Part shown: positions 61,211 to 64,000 of the stretch, in pieces | Numbering within the stretch: position 1 is the first letter of the stretch | Layout of the letters: each line of letters opens with the position of its first letter | Assembly: GCA_022509205.1 (NCBI GenBank) | Contig: JAFLTR010000004.1 | Span: 1 to 64,000 of the forward strand | Length of the DNA: 64,000 bases | Direction: 5' to 3' | Source: Muribaculaceae bacterium | GTDB taxonomy: Bacteria; Bacteroidota; Bacteroidia; Bacteroidales; Muribaculaceae | The notes under the pieces: generated by a model | Told to the model about the DNA's origin: nothing | Seen by the model: only the letters and a program-made list of their open reading frames with translations | The model's database searches: none | Translations under genes and position numbers: made by a program

Positions 61211-63997
61211 ATGAAACATCGACATTTATTTCATCAATTAACCTTATCTAAAAACCAAGCTCTTAAATTGAGAGCTCGTATTAAAAGAAATCTCATCTTA
61301 CTTCCGGTCCTTATAATATCGATTATACTTGTAGCAGGGTGCGAGGAAAAAAAGATATATAAAATCGGGATCTCACAGTGTAGCAGCGACGACTGGCGCT
61401 CAAAGATGAATCAGGAGGTGATGCTCGAGGCAATGCTTCATGATGATGTCGAGGTGGAGATCCGATCGGCCAACGATGACAGCGAAAAACAGATACGGGA
61501 TATAGAATATTTTGCTTCAAACGGGTTTGATGCAATATTGGTTGCACCCAACGAGGCTGAAGCCCTGACTCCCGAAATCAGGAAAATTCATAATATGGGT
61601 ATTCCTGTGATTATTTACGACCGTAATATCAACGATTCTTCCTACACACAGAGAATCGGGGTGGATAATGTCTGGCTTGGATCGCAAGCGGCGAAATATT
61701 CCGCCATGCTATTCCCGAATGGTATAAGAGCCTTGGAAATATTTGGTTTGCCGGGTTCAACACCGGCCCGTGACAGGAGCCATGGATTCAATGCTGTAGT
61801 GGATTCGGTGGGTGGCATTGTGTTGGGAGGAGCTCCGGCCAACTGGAGGCAGGATAAGGCAAGAGAGAAAGCCGACTCCCTTATAAGGGAATATCCTCAA
61901 GTGAATCTGATTTTTGCCCACAACGACCGCATGGCGATAGGCGCTTGGGAAGCAGCCGAGGCACTCGGACGAAAAGATATAAAGATTATCGGAATTGATG
62001 CAGCACCGGAAATCGGCCTTAAAGCCGTGGCCGAGGGCAAGATCGACGCTACTTTCATGTATCCCACTCAAGGGGAGCGATTATTGCGTGAGGCACTCAA
62101 TATACTCAAAGGAGGGGATTTTGAGCGGGAAGTGATGTTGCCGACCACATCCGCTGTGGATGCTTCCAATGCCGACATTTTGCTCCTACAGAATGAAAAT
62201 ATCGATGAGAGTTCTGAAAAGGTTTTGCAACTTCGCCATCAATTAGATGATTTCCAAAGTCTTCATAATGCCCAGACCGCTTTGTTCTATGCCATTATCG
62301 CCATTCTTGTGCTTCTCTTCGGGGTGCTATTCTTAGTGTTGCGAACCTACTGGGCCCACCGGCGCCATCAAAATGCTCTTTTGCGGCAGAACAAACTACT
62401 TGAAGAGGAGCGTGACAAACAAAAGGAGCTAAATGAGAAACTCGAAGCCGCCACTCAGTCGAAGCTTATTTTCTTCACCAATGTGAGTCACGATCTACGC
62501 ACCCCCTTGACTCTTATCGCAGAACCTGTTGCACAGTTCAACAAAGCCGATAATCTGACTGCGCCCCAAAAAACCCTTGCCAAGATAGCCGACAAGAATG
62601 TGAAGATTCTTCAGCGTCTCATCAATCAGATCCTGGATTTCCGAAAATTTGAAAACAACAAGATGACCCTCAACCTCAAGGAGGTGAATTTCAACAATAT
62701 TGTGAAAGATTGGCTCGAATCTTTCCATGCGGTTGCTAAAAAACGAGATATCAATCTGCAGCTGGAGGAGCCAAAGGAAGAACTTTTTATAGCCATAGAC
62801 CCCGAAAGGATCGAAAGGGTTTTCTTCAACCTGGTTTTTAACGCCATGAAGTACAGCCCTGACAACAGCACAATTAAAGTCAGTTATAAAATTGACGGAG
62901 AAGAATTAATCCTCAGGGTTGAGGATCAGGGAGAGGGGATAACCGAGGAGAATCTCCCGAAAATTTTCGATCGTTTTTATCAGGTGGATAAAGTCAGACC
63001 AAGAGGAAGCGGCATAGGGTTATCACTGGCCAAAGCATTCGTGGAATTGCATGGAGGCTCGATAACCGTGGAAAGCGAGGTAGGGAAAGGCTCTACATTC
63101 ACCGTGACAATTCCCGTGATGCATGTAGCCGAAAATGTGGCTGACTACACAAAAGGTATCACGTCGCAAGATGTGGAAGGAGTGATGGAAGATGTAGAGG
63201 CAGATCGGGAATTCACGGAAGAGAAACCGGTTGTGCTGGTGATTGACGACAATAAGGATATCCGGGAAATGGTTTCTACATTGCTCCGGGAAGACTACAA
63301 TGTAGTGGGAGCCTCCAACGGGAAAGAGGGTATAAGGAAGGCATCCAAATATGTGCCTGATCTGATAGTCTGCGACGTGATGATGCCGGGCATGGATGGC
63401 ATGGAATGTTGCCGACGGTTGAAATCCGAACCTGTTACTTCCCATATCCCGGTTTTGATGCTGACGGCCTGCAGTCTTGATGAACAGAAAGCGCAAGGTT
63501 TCGATAGCGGAGCCGACGGATATCTCCCTAAGCCATTTTCATCTGTAGTGCTCAAATCGCAGGCAGCCTCGCTTATAGCCAACCGAAAGAGGATAAAAGA
63601 CCTATTAGGCGAAAGGAAGCACCTGCAATCGGATGAAACGAAAGGGACGAAAAAACAAATAGAGGGAAACGGCGATATCGATAATGAATTCTACAGCCGC
63701 TTCTTAAAAGTTTTTGAAGAAAGAATGGGTGATCCCGACCTGAATGTGGAGGCTATCGCTTCGGAACTTGGTTTCGAGCGCACGCAACTATATCGAAAGA
63801 TAAAGGCAATCACCAACTATTCACCTGTGGAACTGATGCGCAACCTGCGCTTGAAGAAAGCCCGGAATCTTTTGATGGGCTCCGAAAAAACCATCAGTGA
63901 GATCTGTTATGAAGTGGGTTTCTCGACTCCTGCATACTTCACTAAGTGCTATCGCGACCAATACGGGGAAACTCCTTCGGAGACGCGCAACAAATAG
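61211..63997 (+). CDS. Hybrid two-component sensor-regulator with fructose-type periplasmic domain (BT1754-like)
   Basis: A 928-residue one-piece two-component system, complete in the window. Hydrophobic segment 28-43 ends in VAGC. Residues about 48-325 form a LacI/ribose-binding-type periplasmic domain (IYKIGISQCSSDDWRSKMN; GIPVIIYDRNI; LIFAHNDRMAIGAWEA; IIGIDA). Segment 359-378 crosses the membrane. The kinase core has H427 in SHDLRTP, NAMKYS (N box), DQGEGI and GSGIGLSLA; the receiver has D722 in VCDVMMPGMDG with K774; an AraC-type DNA-binding domain ends the protein (about 835-925). This architecture, shorter than the beta-propeller type, is that of BT1754, which senses fructose. The ATG at 61211 is preferred to a GTG at 61169. 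It most likely controls the two fructan operons at 35 kb and 55 kb. Confidence 0.93.
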   Translation: MKHRHLFHQLTLSKNQALKLRARIKRNLILLPVLIISIILVAGCEEKKIYKIGISQCSSDDWRSKMNQEVMLEAMLHDDVEVEIRSANDDSEKQIRDIEYFASNGFDAILVAPNEAEALTPEIRKIHNMGIPVIIYDRNINDSSYTQRIGVDNVWLGSQAAKYSAMLFPNGIRALEIFGLPGSTPARDRSHGFNAVVDSVGGIVLGGAPANWRQDKAREKADSLIREYPQVNLIFAHNDRMAIGAWEAAEALGRKDIKIIGIDAAPEIGLKAVAEGKIDATFMYPTQGERLLREALNILKGGDFEREVMLPTTSAVDASNADILLLQNENIDESSEKVLQLRHQLDDFQSLHNAQTALFYAIIAILVLLFGVLFLVLRTYWAHRRHQNALLRQNKLLEEERDKQKELNEKLEAATQSKLIFFTNVSHDLRTPLTLIAEPVAQFNKADNLTAPQKTLAKIADKNVKILQRLINQILDFRKFENNKMTLNLKEVNFNNIVKDWLESFHAVAKKRDINLQLEEPKEELFIAIDPERIERVFFNLVFNAMKYSPDNSTIKVSYKIDGEELILRVEDQGEGITEENLPKIFDRFYQVDKVRPRGSGIGLSLAKAFVELHGGSITVESEVGKGSTFTVTIPVMHVAENVADYTKGITSQDVEGVMEDVEADREFTEEKPVVLVIDDNKDIREMVSTLLREDYNVVGASNGKEGIRKASKYVPDLIVCDVMMPGMDGMECCRRLKSEPVTSHIPVLMLTACSLDEQKAQGFDSGADGYLPKPFSSVVLKSQAASLIANRKRIKDLLGERKHLQSDETKGTKKQIEGNGDIDNEFYSRFLKVFEERMGDPDLNVEAIASELGFERTQLYRKIKAITNYSPVELMRNLRLKKARNLLMGSEKTISEICYEVGFSTPAYFTKCYRDQYGETPSETRNK

Positions 63998-64000
63998 TCT

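Noticed and set aside
1..64000. CRISPR arrays, insertion sequences, integrases, prophage genes or rRNA
   Set aside because: I found no regularly spaced repeats, transposase or integrase motifs, phage genes or rRNA in either strand.

Overview
The window looks like chromosome from a gut Bacteroidales species, most like a Muribaculaceae or Bacteroides relative; family level is inference. The grounds are Mfa/FimB-type fimbrial lipoproteins with DUF3575 and DUF3868 partners, a SusC/SusD pair, a hybrid two-component sensor with a periplasmic sugar-binding fold, a SprE/PorW lipoprotein of type IX secretion, and repeated promoters of the Bacteroidetes form TTTG-N18-21-TAnnTTTG with no clear Shine-Dalgarno sites.

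Layout. (1) 1-210: a leftward promoter and possibly the first codons of a gene that leaves the window. (2) 531-10984: a fimbrial locus with a strong promoter, a long leader holding a 16-bp palindrome, four lipoprotein subunit genes, then DUF3575 and DUF3868/OmpA-like genes. (3) 11037-15125: cvpA-sufC-sufD-sufS, with no sufB where it is normally found. (4) 15161-19755: lgt and a partner gene, rpsT between two nearly identical tRNA-Glu genes, then pta-ackA. (5) 19779-22747: a secreted GH13 amylase. (6) 22823-27426: tRNA-Arg, then DUF177-rpmF-fabH-era-der. (7) 27669-35120: a small membrane protein, mutS, mgtE and sprE/porW. (8) 35264-39258: a fructan-use operon (GH32, sugar MFS, fructokinase). 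(9) 39299-46965: nadK, a CBS protein, pdxJ, an ExbB/TolQ-like protein, a large DUF2723 membrane protein and a polysaccharide deacetylase. (10) 47079-55128: a second fructan operon on the minus strand (susC-susD-DUF4960 protein-GH32). (11) 55268-60985: an epimerase-DUF4271-hemD-PPDK_N-like operon on the minus strand. (12) 61211-63997: the hybrid two-component sensor, complete.

The main biological story is fructan use. Regions 8, 10 and 12 together hold the parts of the Bacteroides thetaiotaomicron levan locus (BT1754 and BT1757-BT1763): outer-membrane import, surface binding, surface and periplasmic GH32 enzymes, inner-membrane fructose uptake, phosphorylation and a fructose-type sensor. Here they are split into three islands separated by housekeeping genes. 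The second story is the fimbrial locus, whose subunits are unusually large and whose transcript appears to be divided by strong hairpins. The most poorly understood gene is the 981-residue protein at 55342-58287, which joins two receiver-like domains to a PPDK_N-type ATP-binding region without the rest of the PEP-synthase machinery.
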